From Blastomyces gilchristii SLH14081 (lineage: Eukaryota; Ascomycota; Eurotiomycetes; Onygenales; Ajellomycetaceae), in NCBI RefSeq assembly GCF_000003855.2, contig NW_003101678.1:619493-683492 (forward strand): a stretch of DNA of 64,000 nucleotides. Direction: 5' to 3'. This document shows, piece after piece, positions 10,780 to 21,064 of the stretch. The notes below the pieces were generated by a model. It saw only the letters and a program-made list of their open reading frames with translations, was not told where the DNA came from and did no database searches. Position numbers and translations under genes: made by a program. Position 1 is the stretch's first letter. Every line of letters starts with the position of its first letter.

Positions 10780-12396
10780 TTACGTAGTGTCGAATCGATC
10801 AGGTAGCAAAACCGGAGCAATCAAAGTCCATAGGTAAATCGCGTAGCACACCATAGCACTGATGATCTTCACCCAAGTAGCCCAATATGTCCTACCGACA
10901 GGAGCCAAATTGTCCTTCGCCTCCGGATCCAAATTTTGCGTGAGCAAGGTTGAGACCCACGTGGTTGCTAGGAAAAAGATAACGTGGAACAGGGTATAGT
11001 TATACTGCGTGGAGTGACGTTCATCGTCCCTGTTTGACCGGTCGTCGTCTGACTCATCATCACTTTCGTCGAGAGCACTTGCTGGCAAGCTCCCGCTCTC
11101 AACAGCAGCGCGGAGAGCCTCCGCACGCATTTCTCTGCGGCTCAGCCCAGGTTGTTGAGTTACAAGCCCATGTTCCATCTCATCTTGACCCAGGCGTGAG
11201 TAGTTATGTGCCCCGTTCGAACCTAGAGCGATACCTTGCGTAGCAGCGCGAGTAGTAGTGTATGCAATGGTCAACATTGTAACTATGGCACCGATCACGA
11301 TAGAAGCTGTTCGGGTGCCGCGAGCGCGGACCAGGGGGTTGCACTGGCGGTCGTCAGGTTCCATTGACACGGCAGACAACATCAAATACGTGCAATAAAC
11401 TGTAACCATTGCAGCCTGTGCCAATCCTGCTCGAGGGTTGGAAGCCTGAACTGCAGGCTGAACCGAGACCACGGAGATAATCAGGAAGACGATAAGATTG
11501 ATCTGTGCATTCATATTAGTATGTTATGTTCACTTGTTAGAAAGGCTCGAACTCACTGTGATGGCAGCTTGGTTCATGGCACATCCGGAGTGAGCGAAGA
11601 ATATGTACATGACCACAGTCATGGCAATGGACGCAAGATACATGCCCAGTGTCGAACCGATCAATAAGACACGCCACATTTGAGAGTCGAGCTCTTCGAT
11701 CTTTTGCAGGCAGATCTCGGCCCAGGTATGGGCTAGATCGACGAGAAGGATAAGACCTAGTAGCAGGAACAAAATTGCACCGATAAAGGATATGTAGCTT
11801 CCCCAAACGAAAAAGAACCCCTCGGGGATGAAAAACGACATGGCCACCAAAAGTAACCACACGATAATTTTCGGGCCCCAGAAGCCATTTTGAAGGCCAG
11901 CCCTACCGTCCTTCGAAGAACGGACTCCGAGCAAGAGAAGTGCCAGAATGATATGAAACAGCCCAAGTGCGAAGTTGATTCGATGTACCGCTACCCATCC
12001 ATAGCACTTTTCTCCTTCGCAACTGATCGGTAAAAAGTCGAATGTGAGATGTTCCAGTTTGCTTAGCGCCCATCGTGTCAACATTATCCAGGATAATATC
12101 GAATTAAACAAGAGTATGACGGCATAGGCGATTCTCGTGGCCATGCTGTTCGGAGGTTAGCGGATTTAAACTGGTGGAAGAAAAGCGGAATATGGAACAT
12201 ACCTGCTCTGGAACTTCCCACAGGCACTGCATATCGCTGAGCAGGTAGCTGCTCCGCAACACGAGGCGCAGAATGTTATTAACTAATGAATTCAGTGTGT
12301 TAGCGATGCCATTGTCTGTAGCTTTGGGGGACAAGCCAGGCTCACAGTGCCAACGCTAGGCACTGCCATCAAGGGCAGCGACAGAAGCGCGCCCAT
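10780..12396 (-). CDS. Serine incorporator / TMS1 family membrane protein
   Basis: Four exons: 12396-12346, 12282-12203, 12145-11557 and 11502-10780, giving 480 residues. The short first exons encode the family N-terminus MGALLSLPLMAVPSVG and then the Cys-rich ASCCGAATCSAICSACGK. The body has about ten hydrophobic segments, with IPEGFFFVWGSY and VDLAHTWAE typical of SERINC/TMS1 proteins. A cytosolic acidic loop (DESDDESDDDRS) lies before the last helices. These proteins sit in Golgi, vacuole or plasma membranes; animal members have been linked to serine-lipid synthesis and lipid scrambling, while the fungal role is not settled. The length agrees with the family (about 450-490). Intron phases all fit, so the model is well supported. 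Confidence 0.93.
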
Positions 12397-13558
12397 CTTG
12401 AGTAAACCAAGATATAATAATGGAGAGACGGTATCAGGAGCGGATATGCGCTGTGTTGGTTCAGAACACCACGATAAAGAGTGGTGGATGAGGCATTGGA
12501 GGAAGGTTTGAGAAAGCGCCAGATGACGTTGGCTCAGTAAACTCAGCCACTCAACTGCGAACTAACCCAATCCGAACTACTGCCACTTTCTGCCAATTAG
12601 TATTATTCTTCAATTATAGATGTATCATGTATGCAGTCAGAGACTATGACATCTATCTGAGAACTGATGAAAGTTCTCAGGATTTTTCTACTACTTTTCA
12701 GTGATTATTATTATTATTCTTCAATTCTAGATGTATTATATATGCAGTCAAAGACTACAATATCTATCTGAAAACTTTCAATTCTCAGAGTTTTTTCAAT
12801 ATTTATACAGCTAATTATTATACATTTGTCAATTTCAAATATGCAAAATCAGAAAATTCCAGCTCAGAATACAGAAACTTTTTACAAATTACAGTATTTT
12901 CAACATCTTCTGATACTTTGAAATCATTTAAAAAATAACATACTAAAAGAAAGAAAAGAAGTCTTAAAAATAGATATATTAAATATATAAATTGAAAGAA
13001 AAAGAAAAGAAAATATAAAGAAAAACAACAAAAAACATATTCAAAAATAGTGTATAACTGTTTTAACAGATTATATCTGATTTCTTTCTATTTCTTCATA
13101 TTCACAGAGTTTTGAATTTAATTTAATTATTTTCCGGATTACATAATCGGCTGGCAGCCGATCTTATCTCCAGCGCCGAGGAGCAACCCTAAATGGAATC
13201 AACTTGTTCTCAAATTCCTCCGTTACTACACCACACCACGCAACGCAACATCTAGGTTCCTTTTAAATATCTGTTGGTGTCCGCTGAGAGTCAGAAAGCA
13301 GAAAGATTGAAAAAAAGGTTACATACATTCTTAGTATATACCCTTTTTTGCCCATCTATGGTTGTGGCCACGGCCGCTTCGGTTACGCCGCCCTGTTTCG
13401 TATAAACTCCGTCAACCTACGCAGTTCTTTTACCCTCCAGTATCAGACTGCATCCCTGTCGAGTCGGTGTTATACATTTCATGAGGCTTTAATGTATGGC
13501 CATACGTTATCATAACTGCCCCTTTTGTTAACGGCGCGACTGCGCCCATTATCTGGCC
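12397..13558. other. AT-rich intergenic region
   Basis: 1.16 kb between divergent genes. 12,600-13,140 is strongly AT-rich and includes a decayed tandem duplication. No coding sequence was supported. The right part (13,150-13,558) has normal composition and probably holds the transporter promoter. Confidence 0.4.
12601..12797. repeat. Imperfect tandem duplication, about 86 bp at 111-bp period
   Basis: Copies begin at 12601 and 12712 with TATTATTCTTCAATT and share AGATGTAT, ATGCAGTCA and ATCTATCTGA blocks. Differences between copies are largely C/T and G/A transitions, as expected after repeat-directed cytosine mutation. Confidence 0.65.
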
Positions 13559-15586
13559 ATGTCTTCTTCCTCCGTTCAGACGCAGCGGCTGTTGTCCATA
13601 GTAGGAGCAACGTTTGTTGCCCTAGCATGCGGAACAAATGTACGGATACCTATCTCATTAAGTTGAGTGATCGCGGACTGTCTAACATGTATGCAGTACG
13701 TATATTCAGCATGGGCTCCTCAGTTTGCTGAACGGTTGAAGTTGTCATCTACCGAGAGCAATTTAATTGCATGTATCACCCGACTCAATAACCCATAAGA
13801 CGCTCTGCTAACATGCTACAGGGGACTGCCGGGAATCTTGGAATGTATGCCACTGGGATTCCAGTAGGTCTTCTCGTTGATTCGAAGGGCCCAAGGCCTG
13901 GCATTTTGATAGGGATAGTGGCTCTTGGGTTGGGCTATTTTCCACTTCATCGAGGTAGTTCTTTTCTCGTCAGAGTTTGAAAAGCTACACATAGCCAGTA
14001 ACTAATTTTTCGGTAGCCTATGTATCTGGTCAGGGTTCTATGGGAGTCCCGACATTGAGTTTCTTCATGCTCCTCTCCGGCGTGGGAAGCGGTTCTGGGT
14101 TTTCGGGAGCGATCAAAACGGGTATGACATGACTGTCTGCTAACGAGTGGATGGCCAATTTATCATCGCTAACGGGACCACATAGCTGCATCCAACTTCC
14201 CAGACCATCGCGGCACGGCAACAGCTTTCCCATTAGCTGCTTTTGGGTTGAGCGCCTTCTTCTTTTCAACGCTCTCGGCGTTTGCCTTCCCAGATAATAC
14301 AGGTCAATTTCTGTTGTTATTGGCTGTTGGCACCCCGACTATCCTGTTCGTGTGTTTCTTCTTTGTTCGACTTATACCGCGATCTCCTTCATACACTTCT
14401 CTCCCCTCGGAGTCAAGCCAGTTCCACGGAGCCCAGTCGTCGCGGGAAAGCCATCACAGAGAGTCCTCAGAAATAGGTACGCCATATGAAACCTCCAACC
14501 CCAATGCCCCTCAAGAGACAACCATAGGACCTACGTACCATTCGGAATCCTCTTCCCCCAAGTTAGATCCCAATGAAACGTCATCATTGGTAGTTCGATC
14601 TCTTTCCCCAAGAAGCTCCAACGAATCGCTCTACGATGAAAACACTTCCGTCGATCCTAGCCGTAACTCACTATATGTAGATGTCCGTGGTTGGTCTATG
14701 ATTTCCACTGTGGAGTTTTGGCAGCTGTTTGTACTTCTAGGGCTGTTCACCGGGATTGGGTTGATGACAATAAAGTTAGTAATTCTATTCCGCTCTCAGA
14801 GGTGAGAATTGAAGCTAATGAAGTACAGTAATATCGGTAACAACGTAAGAGCCCTCGTCCGCAGTCAAATTTGTGCGTTTATTAACAACAACCATTGTTG
14901 CAGGCAAAAGCCCTATGGAAATACTATGACGACACTACGGATTCCGAATTCGTTCAGAAACGACAGACGATGCATGTGTCTGTTTTGTCCATGCTTAGTT
15001 GCGTGGGGCGGCTATTGAGCGGTATGATTCTCAACTCTGGCCATGTTTTTGACATACCAAGAGACACTGACGAATGTAAAATTTCTTCATTTATATAGGC
15101 ATTGGTTCGGATATCCTTGTGAAAAGGCTCCATATGTCCCGTTTTTGGTGCCTATTTACATCGGCCGTTATCTTCTGCACAGCGCAGGTTGCCGGGTTCA
15201 TGATTTCAGATCCCCATCTGCTTGTCGCCGTTTCGGGACTCACTGGACTGGCTTATGGCTTCTTGTTCGGTGTCTTCCCCTCCCTTGTTGCCCATACCTT
15301 CGGTGTTGGCGGCATATCTCAAAACTGGGGAGTAATGTGCTTTTCACCAGTTATCTGGGGGAACATATTCAACCTGCTATACGGTCGCATATATGACACG
15401 CATTCTGTGGTGTTGCCGGATGGAGAACTCGATTGCAAGGAGGGATTGAAATGTTATAGCACCTCGTACATCATTACATTTTACGCCGGGCTTGCGGGAT
15501 CCGCAATAACTCTGTGGACTATTTGGCATGAGAAAAAGGTTCTCAGTCGTTTGAGTGGGAAGGGATTCCATGAACGAATTGCCTAA
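13559..15586 (+). CDS. MFS transporter, MCH1/nodulin-like family
   Basis: Eight exons: 13559-13639, 13697-13768, 13822-13954, 14017-14121, 14186-14774, 14829-14844, 14904-15021 and 15099-15586; 533 residues. The N-terminal half begins GATFVALACGTNYVYSAWAP, and contains GTAGNLGMYATGIPVGLLVD and GSGSGFSGAIKTAASNFP, followed by RGTATAFPLAAFGLSAFFF, the pattern of MCH1 / nodulin-like major facilitator proteins with about 12 helices. A long Ser/Pro/Glu-rich loop (about 220-305) separates the halves. The C-terminal half has VGRLLSGIGSD and AYGFLFGVFPSLVAHTFG. Substrate unknown. Two oddities: intron 2 needs a GC-AG splice (donor GCATGT at 13769), and exon 6 is only 16 nt. Both are needed to keep NLIGTAGN and TINNIGNNAKALW in frame. 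Confidence 0.88.
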
Positions 15587-16427
15587 CTTTTGCGCGCGCA
15601 CCCCGGACCCTACACACGCGACTCGATCTCCAACTACCGGAGATACGAACTCCATTCTTTCGTCATTATTTTTGAAAGGCCATCGTGAACTTTATTGCAA
15701 GTCACTCTTTTGCAGTAAGCCTTCCGATATGGGCTCTCGTAATCAGCGATTACATTACCACCACCGGCATGTCGACATGTCGGCTTGAACGCGAGCATCC
15801 TCATTCTTTTATCGTTGTTTCTACCCCGCAGGTCGGTTCTCCACCTTCATCCATGTCTCGGGATGGACATTATCTTCATTCCTTTTGGCGTTTTTCGTTT
15901 TGACATTTTTGGGTCAATGCTTGCTAAGGCCAGATAAACTGGCGGGGTATCTTATTGGCGTTCCTTCTCCGGTAGACTGATACTTTTTAGATCTGGAGGT
16001 TCAATCGATTGAATAGATCAATAGCATGTTTTGGATCTATAGGCAGTATGCATTATTTAATTACATTTAGAATTTCAGATTGAAATTTGATTCTCTTGAC
16101 TTCGCACGTTGTTTGAAATGTACAGTACATGTACAATGTACAGTCTATTGTCCTATTTTCTCCACACTTTTGGAAGCCTAGTATTGACAGTTAACTGTTT
16201 GGAGTTTACGTGCCCATGAATTTTTCAGGAAATTTTTCTCAGGAGGTAGGTGCAACCTTGCAACTCGGTTAAATCTGCAATTGAATCGTCCAGCGATCGT
16301 TTTGAAACCAGGAAAATTGACATCCACAATGCAACCAGGGTAGAACTATATAAAACGCCGCATTTCGCAGTATGCTATGCCAGAAGGAAAACTGGTTTCG
16401 ACTTGTTCCTCTACATTGTCATGAAGT
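15587..16427. other. Intergenic; possible remnant of a membrane-protein exon
   Basis: 840 bp between convergent ends. A frame at about 15,833-15,980 reads RFSTFIHVSGWTLSSFLLAF and onward to a stop, and a frame at 15,685-15,770 reads VNFIASHSFAVSLPIWALVI; both are hydrophobic and could be pieces of one transmembrane protein, but no start or convincing splice pair was found. The rest is AT-rich with nothing seen. Confidence 0.25.
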
Positions 16428-16904
16428 TCATATTTCACCATATTCGCACCTATCCTTCTTAATATCCTCGTCAGGTTCGTTACTCAGTCCCGCATCCTCC
16501 GATCTCAATTGCCAGCCATAGAATGCCATCACCACAACGAGTCCAGGTTGGACTACGCAGGGTAGATATGTTCCCAAGGCCGCTAGGAAACTGTTGTCGC
16601 AGAGCATCAAGAGCAAACCCATCCCCCCTCCGCTAACTGCCAGCATTCCCACTCCGATTAACCTAATTATTAGATCCAACAAACATAGTGGTCCGGTGCC
16701 ACTTCGTTTTCCATGGGCTGGGTCGTAGTTAGCTATTAACAGCGCGGTGGTGATGCCTATCGCGGTGGCCACTATAAGGGGCTGAGAACTTGCCGTATGG
16801 AATGTGGGATGCCCTCGTAACGGAATTGCAATGGCAGCCATTTCCATCTCGTTCCCGCTCTGTTCATTGGTTAAAAATGCACATGTTGTGGCTTGCATAA
16901 CCAC
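16428..16904 (-). CDS. Hypothetical small multi-pass membrane protein
   Basis: A single exon of 158 residues. I do not recognise the family. Three or four hydrophobic segments are visible: about 44-58 (LIVATAIGITTALLIA), 75-90 (LLDLIIRLIGVGMLAV), 92-110 (GMGLLLMLCDNSFLAALG) and 115-130 (VVQPGLVVVMAFYGW). The tail is charged (SNEPDEDIKKDRCEYGEI). It lies close to the Est1-type gene, whose C-terminus is also hydrophobic. A spurious frame cannot be excluded, though hydrophobic segments with charged ends and normal composition favour a real protein. Confidence 0.45.
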   Translation of the reverse strand: MVMQATTCAFLTNEQSGNEMEMAAIAIPLRGHPTFHTASSQPLIVATAIGITTALLIANYDPAHGKRSGTGPLCLLDLIIRLIGVGMLAVSGGGMGLLLMLCDNSFLAALGTYLPCVVQPGLVVVMAFYGWQLRSEDAGLSNEPDEDIKKDRCEYGEI

Positions 16905-17157
16905 TTATCTCTATCGATTGACTCCTGCACTCGGTTGAAGAGTTTTGGTTATTTAAACTGAACAGAAAGTCCTTGACTTAGGGTGAAACAGCTCTGCACC
17001 TTTTGTAGAGGTGCTTGCTTCCTCGGTTTCCTCACAGGCTCTCTACGTTGACTGACGTGGCTGTGACTTTTCCCTTTCGACAAATCAATTGGCCCCCGGG
17101 GGGAAAAAGGCTGCTATAAAGGCGGACATTCTTTTTAAGCCACAGGCCTCCGTCAAA

Positions 17158-17181
17158 ATGCAGGTCTTCGTCAAGACCTAA
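17158..17181 (+). pseudogene. Truncated ubiquitin start (seven codons)
   Basis: ATG followed by codons for MQVFVKT and an immediate TAA. Ubiquitin begins MQIFVKT, so this looks like the first 7 residues of a ubiquitin gene with one conservative change, cut off abruptly. A TATA-like TATAAAG lies about 45 bp upstream and the ATG context (caaaATG) is good, so a promoter fragment may have come with it. It is short, so coincidence remains possible. Confidence 0.45.
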
Positions 17182-17242
17182 CTTACATGTATATTCAATA
17201 TCCCAAAAACCATATGCTTTCTATAGCCTGCAATTGCTCAAA

Positions 17243-17292
17243 TATAAAATAAGTCCCGCTTCGCCTCCTGTAGGAAGTGTACTTATTTTATA
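17243..17292. repeat. Perfect 12-bp inverted repeat (hairpin)
   Basis: TATAAAATAAGT at 17243-17254 pairs with ACTTATTTTATA at 17281-17292 around a 26-nt GC-richer loop. It lies between the ubiquitin fragment and the Est1-type gene start. Confidence 0.6.
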
Positions 17293-17391
17293 ATAGTCCT
17301 ACCAAGCCTTACCCACTTATCCAATTCCTTCTCCCGCACCAGGTGGAGAATTCTTTTTAAAGTCCCCGTCTTTGGGTTCTGAGAACCAACC

Positions 17392-18973
17392 ATGAGGGAA
17401 GATACCACCGGGAAGCGATCCCCAAATTCTCACCAGAATGCGATCATTTCTCAACACGCGATTCAACCCATCCCAGAAGAAAATCTTGTTAACGAAGTAC
17501 GAGGAATGTACGCGGGCTTGGTTATGGTCGAGAAGAAGTGCCTCAAAATACATCACCCATCCCGCTTGAGCAGTGATCTATCCTCGACTCCATGGCAAGC
17601 TCTTATCAGGCTGCACAGGACCTTGCTTCATGAACATCATGACTTCCTTTTAGCGTCACAACACCCCTCGCCTGGCCCAACTCTCAGACATCTCACCGTC
17701 AAATATTCAACACATTCAACACCGGAGCGAATGGGGAGACACGGGATTCATTCGTTCTTGGAAATTTTGCGCCAGCGTCTCCCAACCTCCATGGATCATA
17801 TGCTATCATTCATACATGTGGCATATTGTTTTATGTCATCCCCTATAGAGCTTGCCCCTGTTTTCGAGGACACATGGATCGAATGCCTTGGCGATGGGGC
17901 TCGTTGTAGAATGGTGATTGAAGATATCGAAAATAGCGATCGGGAGTACCGCAAGGCGGATGGACGCACGGAGAGGGTTCGACATCACCTGGCGGTTCTA
18001 GCGCGCCCAAACATACCCCAACAGCTACCCCGAAACATCATTTCCTACTTCCCCTTCTCCAGCAATCTAATAACTGACCCTGAACCATATCAACGTTCGA
18101 ATATCTATTTACCGGAAGACTATCATCCAAGTGGGCTACTCTGGGTGTCTTTGACAAATTCGACTAGCGAAGCATGGATGGACCATGACATGGACCTTGA
18201 ATACGATGTGTGCTACACTATCAAAAGTTGTCATTCTCGAGCAGTCCTGGATCGGTTTCCCACTCTTCTAGAATTTCATCCACGATTTGTCTTCATAAAA
18301 TCAGATAAAGCTCATGATGGCGTGGGGACGGTGCACAAGAGCATCAGTCACAGCAGGAAGGCAATTGCTTCAGCAATGGTACGGCTTCCGATAAGGCTCA
18401 AGTCGGTATCCTTCTTGACTTTCTCAATGCTTTTTTTATCTTACTCATCAGCTCTTCCAATCAATCAAGATGAGAAAATCGAGGGGAAAGACAATGATTC
18501 ATGCACGTTGCGTGCCGATGATATTGCTTTACTCTCATTCTCCGTTTTATGTATCCCTGTTTGCTTTCTTCTAGGCCAGAAACTCGGCCAACCCCGCACT
18601 TTTGGTACCTTGATGGTAGTATTCAACATTGTCAATTTATTGACAAGTGGAGACCCTCTGGTTTCCAGAGTTGGACATTGGGTGTATGTATATCTTTCTC
18701 TCATTCCAAGCCTCAACGTTGTTATCTCATTTTAACGAAGACTACAGTAGCCTTGGGCTTTCATTCACGTTCGTAGCTATTTTCGCCGGACTGTTGGCAA
18801 GACGCTTTCGCCACATTACGCGGAGTTTTGGGTAAGATATCTCCCTCCTCTCCTACACAGCACTTTTTTTGTGAGGGACAGTCAACTAATCCACTTAAGA
18901 GTAGTCATACAATTCCATTTCTCTTAGTAGTTTGGATGGTGAACTATCTCCTGAACCAGAGTTCGGGGCCTAG
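17392..18973 (+). CDS. Est1-type DNA/RNA-binding-domain protein with C-terminal hydrophobic segments
   Basis: Proposed exons are 17392-18683, 18748-18831 and 18928-18973 (473 residues); without the last two the frame stops at 18735. Residues about 60-210 contain ALIRLHRTLLHEHHDFLLAS, RMGRHGIHSFLEILRQRLP, FEDTWIECLGDGARCRM and VRHHLAVLARPN, the conserved helical repeats of the Est1/EBS1/SMG7 type domain seen in many fungal proteins of unknown role. The usual region after this domain is strongly diverged here. The C-terminal third has hydrophobic segments (SFLTFSMLFLSY, LLSFSVLCIPVCFLLG, GTLMVVFNIVNLL, SFTFVAIFAGLLARR), so the product is probably membrane-bound, unlike telomerase Est1 itself. 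The 3' exon choice is the least certain part. Confidence 0.65.
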
Positions 18974-19671
18974 TGGATCTAGAGGAGAGAACCCGGACTC
19001 TGCCAGTCAATATCTCCTCTCATCATTGGCTTTCACATTGATCTGCTGGTGGAAGATTGCCGAGTGGTCGGTGCCAATTTCGTCCACTAAAGGGGTAAAC
19101 GCTACAATGGCTATACCGATCGACATGAACCGCCCATTTCGCAATTAAAATGAGCAATCCTAACGTCGATAATATTTCCTGAAACATCGGGGGATAATTT
19201 CAATCCAACTATTCGCCCAGGTGTACGGATAAATCTGTTTTTCCAGTTCGCTTTCGCGATACTTTCGCCCCTTTTTGAAACGACCAAGACATTTCTATGA
19301 CACATAATCATTCTTCTATATTATTATATTCCTCTACTGTCAAAGAGGTAGATAACAGCCGGCAATCGGAATCCTAGTGGTAGTTCATCTGAATACCCAG
19401 TTCTTTGGTTTCACCATCAACCATGAGCTATGCACCCTCCTTCCAACGAACTCTCTCGTAAACCCACCTCGTGTATATATTTTCCGCCCCAGGAACACTT
19501 TTTTGTTCTAACAAATCTTGTACGAATTTCCTTTGATGTATTGAAGAGCCACATAGCTTAATAGAGCTGATCAAGGCATATCTTCACCGCCTCCAGCTGT
19601 ACTTGAATTTGGGCTATACGCTCACATCATCCGCATTGGTTCCCACCAAGATCAGTACATGTAACTATATC
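18974..19671. other. Intergenic, nothing clear
   Basis: About 700 bp. An open frame to 19148 has a hydrophobic patch (LLSSLAFTLICWWK) in another frame from the proposed terminal exon, which may mean the Est1-type gene ends differently. No other feature seen. Confidence 0.3.
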
Positions 19672-20380
19672 ATGGCCCACCAGGCCCATAACCTCCCCTG
19701 GAACACTCTCGCAGCCAAATTCAAGTACATGCCCAAGAACCCACGCTACCAATGGAAAACAAATATATACCCTTCACAAGCCCGGCCAAGCAGAGCAACG
19801 GACCTACTTTGCCAATGCCTTCGAACAAACCATCGAGGCTTCTCCGCCAGCGAGAGGGCCAAATACCCACATTCATGCCCGCGACGACCAATCCGAGTAC
19901 ATGCCCACCGCCACGCTGCGAAGGATCGAGCGCACGCTGCAGAAATTCCGCAGCGCGCGCTACGCCAAGTTGATCCAATGGGGTCCCTAGCAGAACCAAC
20001 CAGTCACTTATCTGACCACAGGCTATTGTGATGGTAGCAGCACCATAGCTCTCAGCGATGAATGTCGACCGATGTCCTTTTGGGCGCGGAGCCATGACGA
20101 CTGCGATCCGCGGCTCCTGCGCAATCATCTTCGACCATCAGCATGCGGCGGAGAGCTGCTTAAGATGCTCTTTTTGCTTAATGAGATGGATGTGCTTTTG
20201 CGCGTCACGTTGCGGCCGGGGAATGCGCAGCCCGTGGCGGATTGGTGGTCGTTTCCGTATGAATTTCCGCCAGATTATGGTTGGCCGGAGTTGATGTGCA
20301 CAGCATTGATGGCGTATATTTGTTTGGATGTGCTGTATGTTATAGAGGAGAGGAAAGATTGTGGACAATTCTTCAGGTGA
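19672..20380 (+). pseudogene. Broken lineage-restricted hypothetical gene
   Basis: The coding signal starts at ATG 19672 (MAHQAHNLPWNTLAAKFKYM), continues to RYQWK, then jumps to the next frame at an AAAA run (19756-19759): one extra base there restores QIYTLHKPGQAEQRTYFANAF. That frame runs on through LRRIERTLQKFRSARYAKL, meets an in-frame TAG at 19987-19989, and continues with QNQPVTYLTTGYCDGSS to a normal stop at 20378-20380. A 39-nt intron could remove the stop, but the donor (GTCCCT) is poor and the length unusually short. Two lesions suggest a pseudogene; a sequencing error in the A run is possible. I do not recognise the family; the C-terminal part has DVLLRVTLRPGN and YGWPELMCTALMAY. 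Confidence 0.6.
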
Positions 20381-20592
20381 GTTGGTGGTGATAGTGAAAT
20401 GCTGCTGCAGGCCGAAGTTCCGGTTTTCAGAAGGAAAAAAAAAACATCATGACGAAGAAGCTTAAACAGACCAAACTTGTAAAGACAAGGATAAAGAAAA
20501 CGACACGGATTACCGATGAACAGCCGCCTACCAAATGATGATATGACGTGCATACATGTCTGCACCGCGGGTTCTTCGGCGTCGGGGAAGAT

Positions 20593-21064
20593 ATGTATAG
20601 GACAAATGACTGGCGTGACAACCCTCTCTACGGCCGGGCATCACTGGCAATGCTGCGCCAACGGTGGCCTGCCTCTATCCATATCCCCTCTAGCGCAGAC
20701 TTATATATCTCCCTCCACTACCTGAATATAAAGGGCCTTCCCACAGAGCTGGGAATGATGGTGCTTGAATTTGCGAATTACGAACCACATCACCGAGCCA
20801 TTGTCCCTGACGATCCGCTGCATATAGAGGATGCCCCTGAACTTTGCAAGTATCTAGGCTTCTACTGGCAGTTGCTGGTAAGATGTGATGTGCTGGCGGC
20901 GAAGGCATATGGGAAGCGTGTTGATTGGATAGGTAAGGTGACATAGTGTATTTTCCATTTGTTTGGAGTTAAATACCCGAAGATGTTTGATTTTTGGGTT
21001 GACAGTGGGTTTAATGACGAGTTTAGGAATTGGAAAGGGAATGAGATTGAGAGATGCTGCATAA
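20593..21064 (+). CDS. Small hypothetical protein
   Basis: Two exons, 20593-20932 and 21006-21064, giving 132 residues; the 73-bp intron has a GTAAGG donor. The product reads MYRTNDWRDNPLYGRASLAM and later LNIKGLPTELGMMVLEFANY, YLGFYWQLLVRCDVLAAKAYG and a basic tail. The LPTELGMMVLEFA stretch resembles the start of an F-box or similar short helical motif, but too little is there to call it. It lies just downstream of a broken gene of similar style and may belong to the same lineage-specific set. The second exon is supported only by splice signals and frame. Confidence 0.5.

Noticed and set aside
20378..20592. Intron joining the broken gene at 19,672 to the small gene at 20,593
   Set aside because: The GTGAGT after 20,376 is donor-like, but no acceptor in phase leads into the next coding frame; the upstream frame ends naturally at TGA 20,378-20,380.
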